From JAFCDQ01 sp964571335 (lineage in GTDB: Archaea; Nanobdellota; Nanobdellia; Woesearchaeales; ARS49): a stretch of DNA of 21,439 bases. A model generated the notes under the pieces. It worked only from the letters and a program-made list of their open reading frames with translations. It was not told the DNA's origin and searched no databases. Made by a program: the position numbers and the translations under genes. Location of the stretch: assembly GCA_964571335.1 (NCBI GenBank), contig CAZNAM010000007.1:1-21439 (forward strand). The letters are read 5' to 3'. This document shows, piece after piece, positions 14,464-21,022 of the stretch; position 1 is the stretch's first letter, and every line of letters begins with the position of its first letter.

Positions 14464-14649
14464 ATGTCTGAAAGCATGATAATCCCAAAAGATGAATATG
14501 ATATTCTAAAAAATAAAGCTAACTTATTTGATAGATATATTAAAACAGAAGAATTGTCAAAAGAAGAGCTTAAAAAAATAAAAAAAGCAATGAAAGGTCC
14601 ATTTCTGACAAAATCAGAATTCTTAAGAAGACATACTGAATTAGCTTAA
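14464..14649 (+). CDS. Antitoxin of a RelE-type module
   Basis: 61 residues, charged and helical: MIIPKDEYDILKNKANLFDRYI, a Glu/Lys-rich middle, then KGPFLTKSEFLRRHTELA. Size, composition and position directly before a RelE-like toxin identify it as the antitoxin, which neutralises the toxin and usually represses its own operon. The IPKDEYDxLKxKAxLFD pattern is common in archaeal antitoxins of this class. AGGTGAAAAA precedes the ATG. An AT-rich stretch with TTTAAATACTTATATC (about 14424-14439) gives the TATA box. The toxin begins one base after the stop. Confidence 0.8.
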   Translation: MSESMIIPKDEYDILKNKANLFDRYIKTEELSKEELKKIKKAMKGPFLTKSEFLRRHTELA

Positions 14650-14650
14650 A

Positions 14651-14899
14651 ATGAATGATTTGATTTTTAGCGAACAATTTGACAAATCTTTTTCTAAACT
14701 TAAAGACAAAATTATAAAGAAACAAATCTGGAAAAAGATTCTTGAATTAGAAAATAAAGCACCTTTAGGAAAAAAACTAAAAGGAAATCCTTATTGGTCT
14801 ATTCATATAAATAAATATAGAATAATATATGAATTAAAAGGAAACCAAATAATAATTGCAGATATCTTTTTTAGAAAATATGATTATAGAGAGTTATGA
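14651..14899 (+). CDS. RelE/ParE family toxin
   Basis: 82 residues, the normal RelE length. N-terminal helices (SEQFDKSFSKLKDKIIKKQIWKKI) are followed by the beta core KKLKGNPYWSIHINKYRIIYEL and IIIADIFFRKYDYREL. The positions around K-Y-R-I-I-Y and the terminal R-K-Y-D-Y-R are those used by RelE ribonucleases to bind or cut mRNA on the ribosome. I cannot tell RelE (mRNA cleavage) from ParE-like action by sequence alone. Coupled to the antitoxin (TAAAATG). No sign of truncation. Confidence 0.85.
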   Translation: MNDLIFSEQFDKSFSKLKDKIIKKQIWKKILELENKAPLGKKLKGNPYWSIHINKYRIIYELKGNQIIIADIFFRKYDYREL

Positions 14900-14914
14900 T
14901 TTGATTTAAGTTTC

Positions 14915-15991
14915 TCAAACTATTGTAACTGTACAGTTCTTGAAATAATCATTGCTGTCTGTATCAACATAAATTTTAAAGTCAGTATTCTTATACTCTG
15001 TAACTCCCTCAAAAGATTCAGTTATTCCACTACCAATTAATTTATTAAACCTATCAAAACAATCAACCTTTAATTCCTGAGGAGGCAAAGCTTTTCTTCC
15101 TTTACTGTTAATTTTTCCTTTAACATAAATTCTATTATCTAACAAAGGCATAATTGTTTCAACTCTTATTTCTAAAGGAGGTTTTTCTTCAATAGTTTCT
15201 TCAGGAAGTTCTACTTCTTTCACAATATTACCTTCTACATCAATTATTTTAAAGTCAGCATTAAATTCATAACTTATAACTTCTTTGAATGTTCCTTTTC
15301 TTTTCTCAATAATAATAGGCACTTTTTGATAACTGTCAAATCTTAATATTGTAGTTGAACCATCGTCATTCCTGAAATGAAGCACAGGCATAATAGATTT
15401 AGGTCCAATTGTTTGCAGTGTTGTTTCGACCTTGAAAGGAGTTTTATCTTTGTATTTTAACATCCAGTCAATAGGTCCGAAAGGAAACATTTCATTATAT
15501 TCTTCCTGAGTTAAATCCTGAATATTTAATGTATCAGGATCACAAATAGGATGATCTTTTTCAAACTTATCTCCTTCCTGCAAAATTTCTTTATTTATAT
15601 CACAGGTTTTCCAAGCTCTTTTATTGTTTATATCCCAATAAATATCTGTTATTCCTGTTCCAACATCTAAAAAAGATCTTCTTTTATCTCCAACAACAAG
15701 CACTCTGCCTGTATTATAATTATAAAACCAGTATGTTTCAGGAATTTCAGCAAGCAATTCACTAAAAATATTATATGTCTTTTCAGGAATAATTATTTCT
15801 TCAACAATCATATTTTCATGTTCATCACATATTTTGTTATTGTTATTGTCTAAACAGCATTCGCCCAGCTTCCATTCTAAATAAGGAAGATTACAAACTT
15901 TTTCTTGATTTTGAAATATTTGTTCATTTTGAGTAGAACAAGAAATCATTAAAATAAGGAAAAATAATGCAAACACTAAATATTTCTTCAT
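14915..15991 (-). CDS. Secreted lipoprotein, unknown function
   Basis: 358 residues. MKKYLVFALFFLILMISC is a lipoprotein signal with Cys18 as probable lipid anchor. The mature part begins with a Cys-rich motif, LGECCLDNNNNKICDEHE (two Cys, then the DNNNNKICD loop that looks like a calcium-binding dockerin or EF-hand loop), seen in many DPANN surface proteins. A long beta-rich region follows (about 70-265), then a proline/glutamate linker and a C-terminal domain (about 275-358) with paired cysteines. I do not recognise the central domain. Start: GAGGTGTATTT precedes the ATG. It converges on the RelE gene, leaving 15 bases. Confidence 0.75.
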   Translation of the reverse strand: MKKYLVFALFFLILMISCSTQNEQIFQNQEKVCNLPYLEWKLGECCLDNNNNKICDEHENMIVEEIIIPEKTYNIFSELLAEIPETYWFYNYNTGRVLVVGDKRRSFLDVGTGITDIYWDINNKRAWKTCDINKEILQEGDKFEKDHPICDPDTLNIQDLTQEEYNEMFPFGPIDWMLKYKDKTPFKVETTLQTIGPKSIMPVLHFRNDDGSTTILRFDSYQKVPIIIEKRKGTFKEVISYEFNADFKIIDVEGNIVKEVELPEETIEEKPPLEIRVETIMPLLDNRIYVKGKINSKGRKALPPQELKVDCFDRFNKLIGSGITESFEGVTEYKNTDFKIYVDTDSNDYFKNCTVTIV

Positions 15992-16056
15992 AAATACACC
16001 TCTTTAAGCTATATTTAAGATAATAGATATTAAAATGTTTTGTTTGTGCAAGGTAT

Positions 16057-16341
16057 TTAAAGACCTTCTTTTAATTCTTTAACAGTTTTTTTGAAAGCTT
16101 CAATCTGTTTATCAGTTAAAGCACCATATTTTAGATATTTAATCTTAATATCTCTAAGAAAAGAATTTTGTTTATAGAAATCTTCAGGAATCTTAAACAT
16201 TTTTTTCATTTCAGGATTAGAAATTGCACCTTCTAACTCTTTTTTTTGACATTCATAACAAATAGGAAATCTTTGTTTGCCTGTAACCATAACATAATTT
16301 TTTTTACATTTAAAACATTTCTTTTGGAATTTAGTGACCAT
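16057..16341 (-). CDS. Zinc-ribbon protein, 94 aa
   Basis: The N-terminus carries two CxxC knuckles, C9-x2-C12 (KCFKCKKNY) and C28-x2-C31 (ICYECQKK), a compact zinc ribbon. The remaining 60 residues are helical and end in a coiled stretch (TDKQIEAFKKTVKELKEGL). Such small ribbon proteins bind nucleic acid or other proteins; no exact family is assigned. There is no Shine-Dalgarno; TAATTTAAAA lies about 21-30 bases before the ATG, so leaderless transcription is likely. Divergent from the 143-aa lipoprotein gene, with 171 bases between. Confidence 0.75.
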   Translation of the reverse strand: MVTKFQKKCFKCKKNYVMVTGKQRFPICYECQKKELEGAISNPEMKKMFKIPEDFYKQNSFLRDIKIKYLKYGALTDKQIEAFKKTVKELKEGL

Positions 16342-16512
16342 TTACATACAAAAAAGCTTTTGTTTTAAATTACTTTTGAAAATGTTTTGATTTTTATTCT
16401 TTGCTGGTTGTGATAAATGTTTTTTTGCTTTTTTAGGTAAAAAACTAAATAAAACAGAAACTATATATTAAAGTAAATATTTCTATAATTAAACAAATTT
16501 TAAGGTGGAAAA

Positions 16513-16944
16513 ATGAGAAAAATAATGATATCAATTTTTATGATTGTTTTGTTAAGTTTAGTTGCGTGTACTCAACAAAATATAATTGCTGAGCCACAAA
16601 TTATAGAAGATGAAGAAATAATAAATGAACCTCTTGTTGGAGGAGACAGAGATGAACATGGATGCATAGGTTCAGCAGGATATACTTGGTGTGAAACAAA
16701 ACAAAAATGTCTTAGAGTTTGGGAAGAAGACTGCCTGGGATTAGAATATCCCCTAGGAGAGTCTGATTCTGAATTAGAAACAGGAGAAGAAAAAGTAACA
16801 AAAATATTAACACCAGAAGAATGCACAGGACAAGAAGGAAGATTAGTCAATATAGTTGGCGGAAATACTTGTTTAGAAGATGAAATAGAAATAGGAGAAG
16901 TGAAAGGATTCATATCTCCAAATATATGTTGTAAAAAGAAATAA
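16513..16944 (+). CDS. Small secreted Cys-rich lipoprotein
   Basis: 143 residues. MRKIMISIFMIVLLSLVAC is a lipoprotein signal (Cys19). After an acidic spacer comes GGDRDEHGCIGSAGYTWCET with KQKCLRVWEEDC, a compact four-Cys motif I recognise from secreted proteins of uncultured archaea and candidate phyla but cannot tie to a function. The C-terminal 50 residues form a second Cys cluster (ECTGQEG, NTCLED, NICCKKK). AAGGTGGAAAA precedes the ATG, a good Shine-Dalgarno. It converges on the eL41 gene with four bases between the stops. Confidence 0.75.
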   Translation: MRKIMISIFMIVLLSLVACTQQNIIAEPQIIEDEEIINEPLVGGDRDEHGCIGSAGYTWCETKQKCLRVWEEDCLGLEYPLGESDSELETGEEKVTKILTPEECTGQEGRLVNIVGGNTCLEDEIEIGEVKGFISPNICCKKK

Positions 16945-16948
16945 ATAA

Positions 16949-17056
16949 TTAACTAGATTTTAATCTTCTCTTTCTTTTTTCTTTCTTCATTCTTTTACGC
17001 TGCCACTTCCAACGCATCTGTCTTGGTTTTTTCCATCTACTTGAACTTCTCTTCAT
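16949..17056 (-). CDS. rpl41e: Ribosomal protein eL41 (L41e)
   Basis: 35 residues, too short for usual gene callers. The sequence MKRSSSRWKKPRQMRWKW and its basic continuation show the tryptophan-spaced Lys/Arg run of eL41, the smallest ribosomal protein, which forms one helix bridging the two subunits. Arg, Lys and Trp make up most of it. There is no Shine-Dalgarno; a strong TATA element lies 23-32 bases before the ATG, so the mRNA should be leaderless. The stop lies four bases from the convergent lipoprotein stop. Identity rests on composition, length and the MRWKW motif. Confidence 0.8.
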   Translation of the reverse strand: MKRSSSRWKKPRQMRWKWQRKRMKKEKRKRRLKSS

Positions 17057-17076
17057 ATGAAACACATCTTCAAGGT

Positions 17077-17090
17077 CTTATTTAAAAAGG
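17077..17090 (-). promoter_or_regulatory. BRE/TATA promoter of eL41
   Basis: On the minus strand CCTTTTTAAATAAG is an excellent archaeal TATA box. Its spacing to the ATG at 17056 puts the transcription start at or next to the start codon. Confidence 0.65.
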
Positions 17091-17116
17091 TTTTGGTGTG
17101 AATAAATATAGAACAA

Positions 17117-17389
17117 GGGTGACTGGTTAATAATTTTTTAGAAAATAAACGCCCCGGCAGGAATACCCACCTAGCCTTTGGCTAGGACAAGCCACCATAA
17201 AGGTGACTGGTAAAAAACAAAAAAAAAGAATGAAAAAGAATAAAAAACGCCTTGGCAGAGGATTCCAACCCAGCAAGCTGGGTAGAGCCACCATAAAGGT
17301 GACTGGTTTGAATTTTGTATTATAAATTTTTTTAAGCAAGCTGGGTAGAGCCACTAAAGTGACTGGTGCTTTTTTTTTAATAATAAAAA
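17117..17389 (-). repeat. Degenerate repeat array behind tRNA-Glu (four cores)
   Basis: Minus strand, from the tRNA outward. Core A (17336-17367) is cut off in hairpin 2. Core B (17248-17307) has hairpin 1 AGTCACC-TTTAT-GGTGGCT and hairpin 2 CCCAG-CTTG-CTGGG, with tail GGAATCCTCTGCCAAGGCG. Core C (17150-17211) has the same hairpin 1, hairpin 2 CCTAGCC-AAA-GGCTAGG, and tail ending CTGCCGGGGCG, the exact end of tRNA-Glu. Core D (about 17118-17127) keeps only the start of hairpin 1. Spacers are AT-rich and unrelated to each other, unlike the Ala and Val arrays. Confidence 0.85.
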
Positions 17390-17464
17390 CGCCCCGGCCG
17401 AGATTTGAACTCGAGTCTCCGCCTCGAAAGGGCAGCATACTTGACCGGGCTATACTACCGGGGC
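17390..17464 (-). tRNA. tRNA-Glu(UUC)
   Basis: 75 nt. Acceptor GCCCCGG/CCGGGGC with discriminator G, D-stem GTAT/GTAT with wobble pairs, anticodon stem CTGCC/GGCGG around CTTTCGA, anticodon UUC. T-arm TCGAG-TTCAAAT-CTCGG. Lies 127 bases downstream of tRNA-Ile on the same strand, probably cotranscribed. Confidence 0.93.
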
Positions 17465-17515
17465 AATTGAATGAATAGGGAAGTAAGGTGGGCATCTCTG
17501 TTAATGTAAGTGAAG

Positions 17516-17591
17516 TGGGCCCGTGATGATGATTCTCACCCAACAAGTTGGGTGGAGCCACCATAAAGGTGACTTGTTAATGTAAGTGAAG
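17516..17591 (-). repeat. Single repeat unit behind tRNA-Ile with 25-bp direct repeats
   Basis: A 76-bp unit follows tRNA-Ile: spacer, hairpin 1 AGTCACC-TTTAT-GGTGGCT, linker CCA, hairpin 2 CCCAA-CTTG-TTGGG, then a tail ending CACGGGCCCA. The last seven acceptor bases plus the trailer are exactly duplicated: 17575-17599 and 17499-17523 are identical over 25 bp. The unit therefore looks like one core inserted with duplication of the tRNA end and its flank. Confidence 0.9.
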
Positions 17592-17694
17592 TGGGCCCGC
17601 AGGGATTTGAACCCCAGACCTCCGGCTTCCCTAGACTTGTACCGAAAGTGGTCATATAAGACCGGCGCTCTAAACCAGACTGAGCTACGGGCCC
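17592..17694 (-). tRNA. tRNA-Ile(UAU) with 27-nt intron
   Basis: Acceptor GGGCCCG/CGGGCCC with discriminator A, D-arm GCTC/GAGC, anticodon stem CCGGT/GCCGG and T-loop TTCAAAT. The body matches archaeal isoleucine tRNAs. Removing the intron at 17628-17654 leaves loop CTTATAA, anticodon UAU, which reads AUA. The BHB fits exactly: bases 32-35 (CTTA) pair with TAGG at the intron end, 3-nt bulges lie on each side, and the inner helix is GAC/GTC. Most archaea read AUA with an agmatidine-modified CAU tRNA, so UAU is unusual. TATA-like CTTTTAAAAG lies about 30-40 bases upstream. Confidence 0.9.
17628..17654 (-). other. tRNA-Ile intron
   Basis: 27-nt intron at the canonical 37/38 site, with a complete four-pair central helix and 3-bp inner helix of a bulge-helix-bulge. 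Its exact position decides the anticodon. Confidence 0.85.
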
Positions 17695-17759
17695 TAGGAT
17701 GATTTGAAAGAAAAAAGATTCTTTTAAAAGCTTTTCTACAAAAAAAGAAGATAAAAAAA

Positions 17760-19385
17760 TTAATACATACCTTGCATGTCTTGATGATGCATATCAGAAG
17801 AAGAATCTTTTTTACCTCCTGCAATAACATCATCAATTCTTAAAATCATCCGAGTAACTTCACTAGCACTACTAATTGCTTGAGTTTTAATTTTTAAAGG
17901 TTCAAGAATTCCAGCTTCCCAACTATCAATAATTTTTCCATTAAAAACATTAACACCAGCCCACGTATTATTTGCTTCATGAGAAGCATTTAATTCAGTT
18001 AAAATATCAATAGGATCAAGACCTGCATTTTCTGCAAGAGTTCTTGGAATTATCTCTAAAGATTCTGCAAAAGCAAGAACAGCAAGCTGTTCTCTGCCGC
18101 TAAGAGTTTCAGCAAATTTCTTTAATCTTTTGCTTACTTCAATCTCGGGAGCACCAGCACCAGCAACAACTTTGCCAGATTTAAGAGCAATAGCAACATC
18201 ACCAATAGCATCACTTAAAGCTCTCTTAACCTCGTCAACAATATGCTCTGTTCCTCCTCTAACAATAATTGTCATAGATTTAGGATTTTGGCAACCTGTA
18301 ATGAAAGTCATCTCTTCATCACCAATCTTTTTCTCTTCAACTAAACCAGAAAAACCAAGATCAGATTCAGAAATATCAGATAATCTTGAAATTATCTTAG
18401 CACCTGTAGCTCGAGAAAGAGCAGACATATCACTTTTTTTAACTCTTCTAAAAGCAACAATACCTTTTTTAGCAAGGAAATGCTGAGCAAGATCATCAAT
18501 ACCTTTCTGACAAAAAATAACATTAGCTTTTGAATTAGCAATCTGTTCAACCATGTTTTTTAACATATTTTCTTCCTGCTGTAAAAATGACTGCATCTGA
18601 GAAGGATCTGTGATCTGAATTTTAGCGTCCATCTCTGTATTTTTTATTTCAATAGCACAATCAATTAAAGCAATCTTTGCATTCTCTGTTTTTTTAGACA
18701 TGGCAGAATGAACAACTTCTTTTTCAATAACAATTCCGTCAATAAGCTCTGAATCATTAACACTTCCACCTGTCTTTTTTTCAATCTTAATATGTTCTTT
18801 ATTAAATTCAAAAACACCATCTTCTTTTTCAATCACTTTTTTAACAGCTTTAACAGCAATATCTGAAAGAATATCCATATTAGCTTCAGCACCTTTACCG
18901 ATCAGAGCAGTTGAAGCAACTTTTTTTAATAAGTCCTCGTCATGTTCTGTAACAGATTTTCCAATATTGTTCAGGATTTCAATAGCTTTTTCTTCAGCCA
19001 TCTTATAACCTTTAGCAATAATAGTTGGATGAATATTTTTGTCCAGTAATGCTTCTGCGTTTTTTAGAAGTTCTCCAGCGACAATAACTGCTGTTGTAGT
19101 TCCATCACCTATCTCTTCTTCCTGGGTTTTAGCGACTTCAATGATCATCTTAGCAGCAGGATGTTCTGCTTGGATCTCTTCAAGAATTGTCACACCATCA
19201 TTAGTTACTGTAATATCTCCTATGCTGTCAACAAGCATTTTATCCATTCCCATAGGGCCAAGAGTTGTTCTCACTGTCTCAGCAACTAATTTAGCTGCCA
19301 TAATGTTATTTCTCTGAGCATTTTTTCCAGAAGTTCTTTGAGTGCCTTCTGGCATGATAAAAATAGGCTGAATTTCTTTAGACAT
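17760..19385 (-). CDS. thsA: Thermosome subunit (group II chaperonin)
   Basis: 541 residues. The equatorial ATP site has LGPMGMDKML (42-51), TVTNDGVTIL and GDGTTTAV (93-100). The apical region carries the helical lid of group II chaperonins, and the C-terminal equatorial part reads GVNVFNGKIIDSWEAGILEPL and TRMILRIDDVIAGG. Subunits stack into two rings that fold proteins with ATP and accept clients from prefoldin, whose alpha subunit is also in this window. The tail after IDDVIAGGKK is Ser/His/Met-rich (SSSDMHHQDMQGMY) in place of the common GGM repeats. TATA box CTTTAAAAAC (about 19431-19440) and GGGGGTTATC before the ATG give a leader of about 20 bases. Confidence 0.95.
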   Translation of the reverse strand: MSKEIQPIFIMPEGTQRTSGKNAQRNNIMAAKLVAETVRTTLGPMGMDKMLVDSIGDITVTNDGVTILEEIQAEHPAAKMIIEVAKTQEEEIGDGTTTAVIVAGELLKNAEALLDKNIHPTIIAKGYKMAEEKAIEILNNIGKSVTEHDEDLLKKVASTALIGKGAEANMDILSDIAVKAVKKVIEKEDGVFEFNKEHIKIEKKTGGSVNDSELIDGIVIEKEVVHSAMSKKTENAKIALIDCAIEIKNTEMDAKIQITDPSQMQSFLQQEENMLKNMVEQIANSKANVIFCQKGIDDLAQHFLAKKGIVAFRRVKKSDMSALSRATGAKIISRLSDISESDLGFSGLVEEKKIGDEEMTFITGCQNPKSMTIIVRGGTEHIVDEVKRALSDAIGDVAIALKSGKVVAGAGAPEIEVSKRLKKFAETLSGREQLAVLAFAESLEIIPRTLAENAGLDPIDILTELNASHEANNTWAGVNVFNGKIIDSWEAGILEPLKIKTQAISSASEVTRMILRIDDVIAGGKKDSSSDMHHQDMQGMY

Positions 19386-19443
19386 AATGATAACCCCCGA
19401 TATATCTTGTAATATGCTTGGGAACAGCTTCTGTTTTTAAAGA

Positions 19444-20319
19444 TTATGTTCTCTTGATTTGTTTTTGAAGATAATAATCTAATTTTTGTTTAGATTTTTC
19501 AATATTTTTAAAAGAATCTTTCAAATTATGATATTCTGAAAATTTTTTCTTGAAGTGCTTCTCAAATTCTTCATAAAATTCCATTCCTGTTTTAGCTAAT
19601 GAACAACTAACTGAAGGAAATTTTTTGTTTAAAAAAGAAGCAAGTTGTTCATAACATTGTATGATTTTTTCACCTGAAAAACTAAAATTTTTGCGAAATT
19701 TACTGCCTATTTTTTTTGATTTGTTTACTGAAAAAAAATCTTTATTAGTTTCAAGACATTCTTCAAAATATTTAAGTCCTTCACAAAGAATTTTAAATCC
19801 TAATTTAAAATAATAAATTTTTTCATAATTTTTTTCTTCAAAACCTGCAAGAAATAAACAACAATCCCCTATATTATTTAATGTACTGCCTATTTCAATT
19901 TGATATTTTACTCTAGTTTCACCTCTTATTTGTTCAGTTTTGATAAATTCAGTACAAGATTTCAAAGAATTTACATAAAAATTAATTAATTTGTCAAAAT
20001 ACTCTTCAATTTTTTCTAAGTTATTTAGTTTAGATGTGATTAATTTTTTTATATGTTGAGAACAAAAACTAATTTTAAAAGAACTTGCATTAAGAAACTC
20101 TTTGTGAAGATAAAATGCTTGGCTGTTATTAAAATTGCTTTCAAATTTTTCTATTGTATCTAACACGATTTCTTCTATCTTTTCATCAAGTGAAACAATT
20201 TTTTGGAAATCCAAATTATGCTTCTCTTCATTCAAAGAAGAAACCTCACTTTTTAATTTTTTAATTTCTTTAATTTTATTTTCTATGATTGAATCCACTT
20301 CATCTGCAATATCACTCAT
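19444..20319 (-). CDS. Hypothetical helical protein, 291 aa
   Basis: I do not recognise this protein. Residues about 10-40 form a coiled coil (IIENKIKEIKKLKSEVSSL). The rest looks all-helical, with periodic aromatic residues and motifs such as YYFKLGFKILCEGLKYFEECLE and AKTGMEFYEEFEKHFKKKF that recall TPR-like helix pairs but are too irregular to call. It has eight cysteines and no signal peptide or membrane helix, so it is cytoplasmic. TTTTTAAAAA about 21-31 bases ahead of the ATG suggests a leaderless mRNA. Divergent from cmk, 98 bases apart. Upstream of the thermosome on the same strand, but that gene has its own TATA box. Confidence 0.65.
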   Translation of the reverse strand: MSDIADEVDSIIENKIKEIKKLKSEVSSLNEEKHNLDFQKIVSLDEKIEEIVLDTIEKFESNFNNSQAFYLHKEFLNASSFKISFCSQHIKKLITSKLNNLEKIEEYFDKLINFYVNSLKSCTEFIKTEQIRGETRVKYQIEIGSTLNNIGDCCLFLAGFEEKNYEKIYYFKLGFKILCEGLKYFEECLETNKDFFSVNKSKKIGSKFRKNFSFSGEKIIQCYEQLASFLNKKFPSVSCSLAKTGMEFYEEFEKHFKKKFSEYHNLKDSFKNIEKSKQKLDYYLQKQIKRT

Positions 20320-20417
20320 AATTTCTTATTTTACTTGTTTTTTTAAAAACTTTTCTTCATTTATTACTTTGGAGTGATTTGTAAAGTATTTAAAGCTCTT
20401 ATTTTGAAACAATATAT

Positions 20418-20957
20418 ATGATAATAACAATATCAGGAACACCTGGAAGCGGGAAATCAACAATAGCAAAAGTATTAGCTAAAAAACTAGATTTTAAACA
20501 TTATTCTATCGGAGATTTTATGAGAGAATTAGCTGAAGAAAAAGGTATGACTCTTGAAGAATTTTCAAAACAAGCTGAAAAATCTGTTGATATTGACAAA
20601 AAACTTGATGAAAAAAGCAAAAAATTAGGCAGTGAAGAAAATAATTTTGTCATGGATACAAGATTAGGATTTCATTTTATCCCAAATAGCTTTAAGATAA
20701 GATTAATTGTAGATTCTAAAATAGGGGCTGAAAGAATTTTTAAAGATTCAAGACGAGGAGAAAGTTTTGAAAGTGTTGAAGAAGCTAAAGAAAAAATTGA
20801 AAAGAGAATTGCTTCAGAAAGAAAAAGATATGCAGAGTATTATAATATTGATATAGATGATGAAAATAATTTTGATTTGGTTATTGATACCTCTGATAAA
20901 AATCCTGAAGAGATTGTTGGTGAGATAATTAAGAAATTAAACCTGAAAATTAATTAA
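20418..20957 (+). CDS. cmk: Cytidylate kinase, archaeal type
   Basis: 179 residues, the usual archaeal length. Walker A GTPGSGKST (7-15) is followed by FKHYSIGDFMRELAEEKGMTLEEF, the signature of the archaeal CMP kinase family, then the NMP-binding and lid regions (VMDTRLGFHF about 78-87, and RGESFESVEEAKEKIEKRIASERKRY about 113-138 with the arginines that contact phosphates). It phosphorylates CMP/dCMP with ATP in pyrimidine nucleotide supply. There is no Shine-Dalgarno; TATTTAAAG (about 20385-20393) lies 25-33 bases before the ATG, so the mRNA is probably leaderless. In other archaea this gene often lies among ribosomal genes; that is not the case here. Confidence 0.92.
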   Translation: MIITISGTPGSGKSTIAKVLAKKLDFKHYSIGDFMRELAEEKGMTLEEFSKQAEKSVDIDKKLDEKSKKLGSEENNFVMDTRLGFHFIPNSFKIRLIVDSKIGAERIFKDSRRGESFESVEEAKEKIEKRIASERKRYAEYYNIDIDDENNFDLVIDTSDKNPEEIVGEIIKKLNLKIN

Positions 20958-21022
20958 AAAAGAACCAAAATAAATGTTTAATAAAACAAAACTTTAAAAA
21001 TAAAACATAATTCTCATAAAAT

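Noticed and set aside
16342..16512. Intergenic region between the zinc-ribbon and lipoprotein genes
   Set aside because: Only AT-rich promoter-like sequence for the two divergent genes; I see no small gene or RNA I can support.
17127..17564. Minus-strand open frame of 145 codons across the Glu and Ile repeats
   Set aside because: It crosses tRNA-Glu and four repeat cores, has no Shine-Dalgarno and no protein-like composition.
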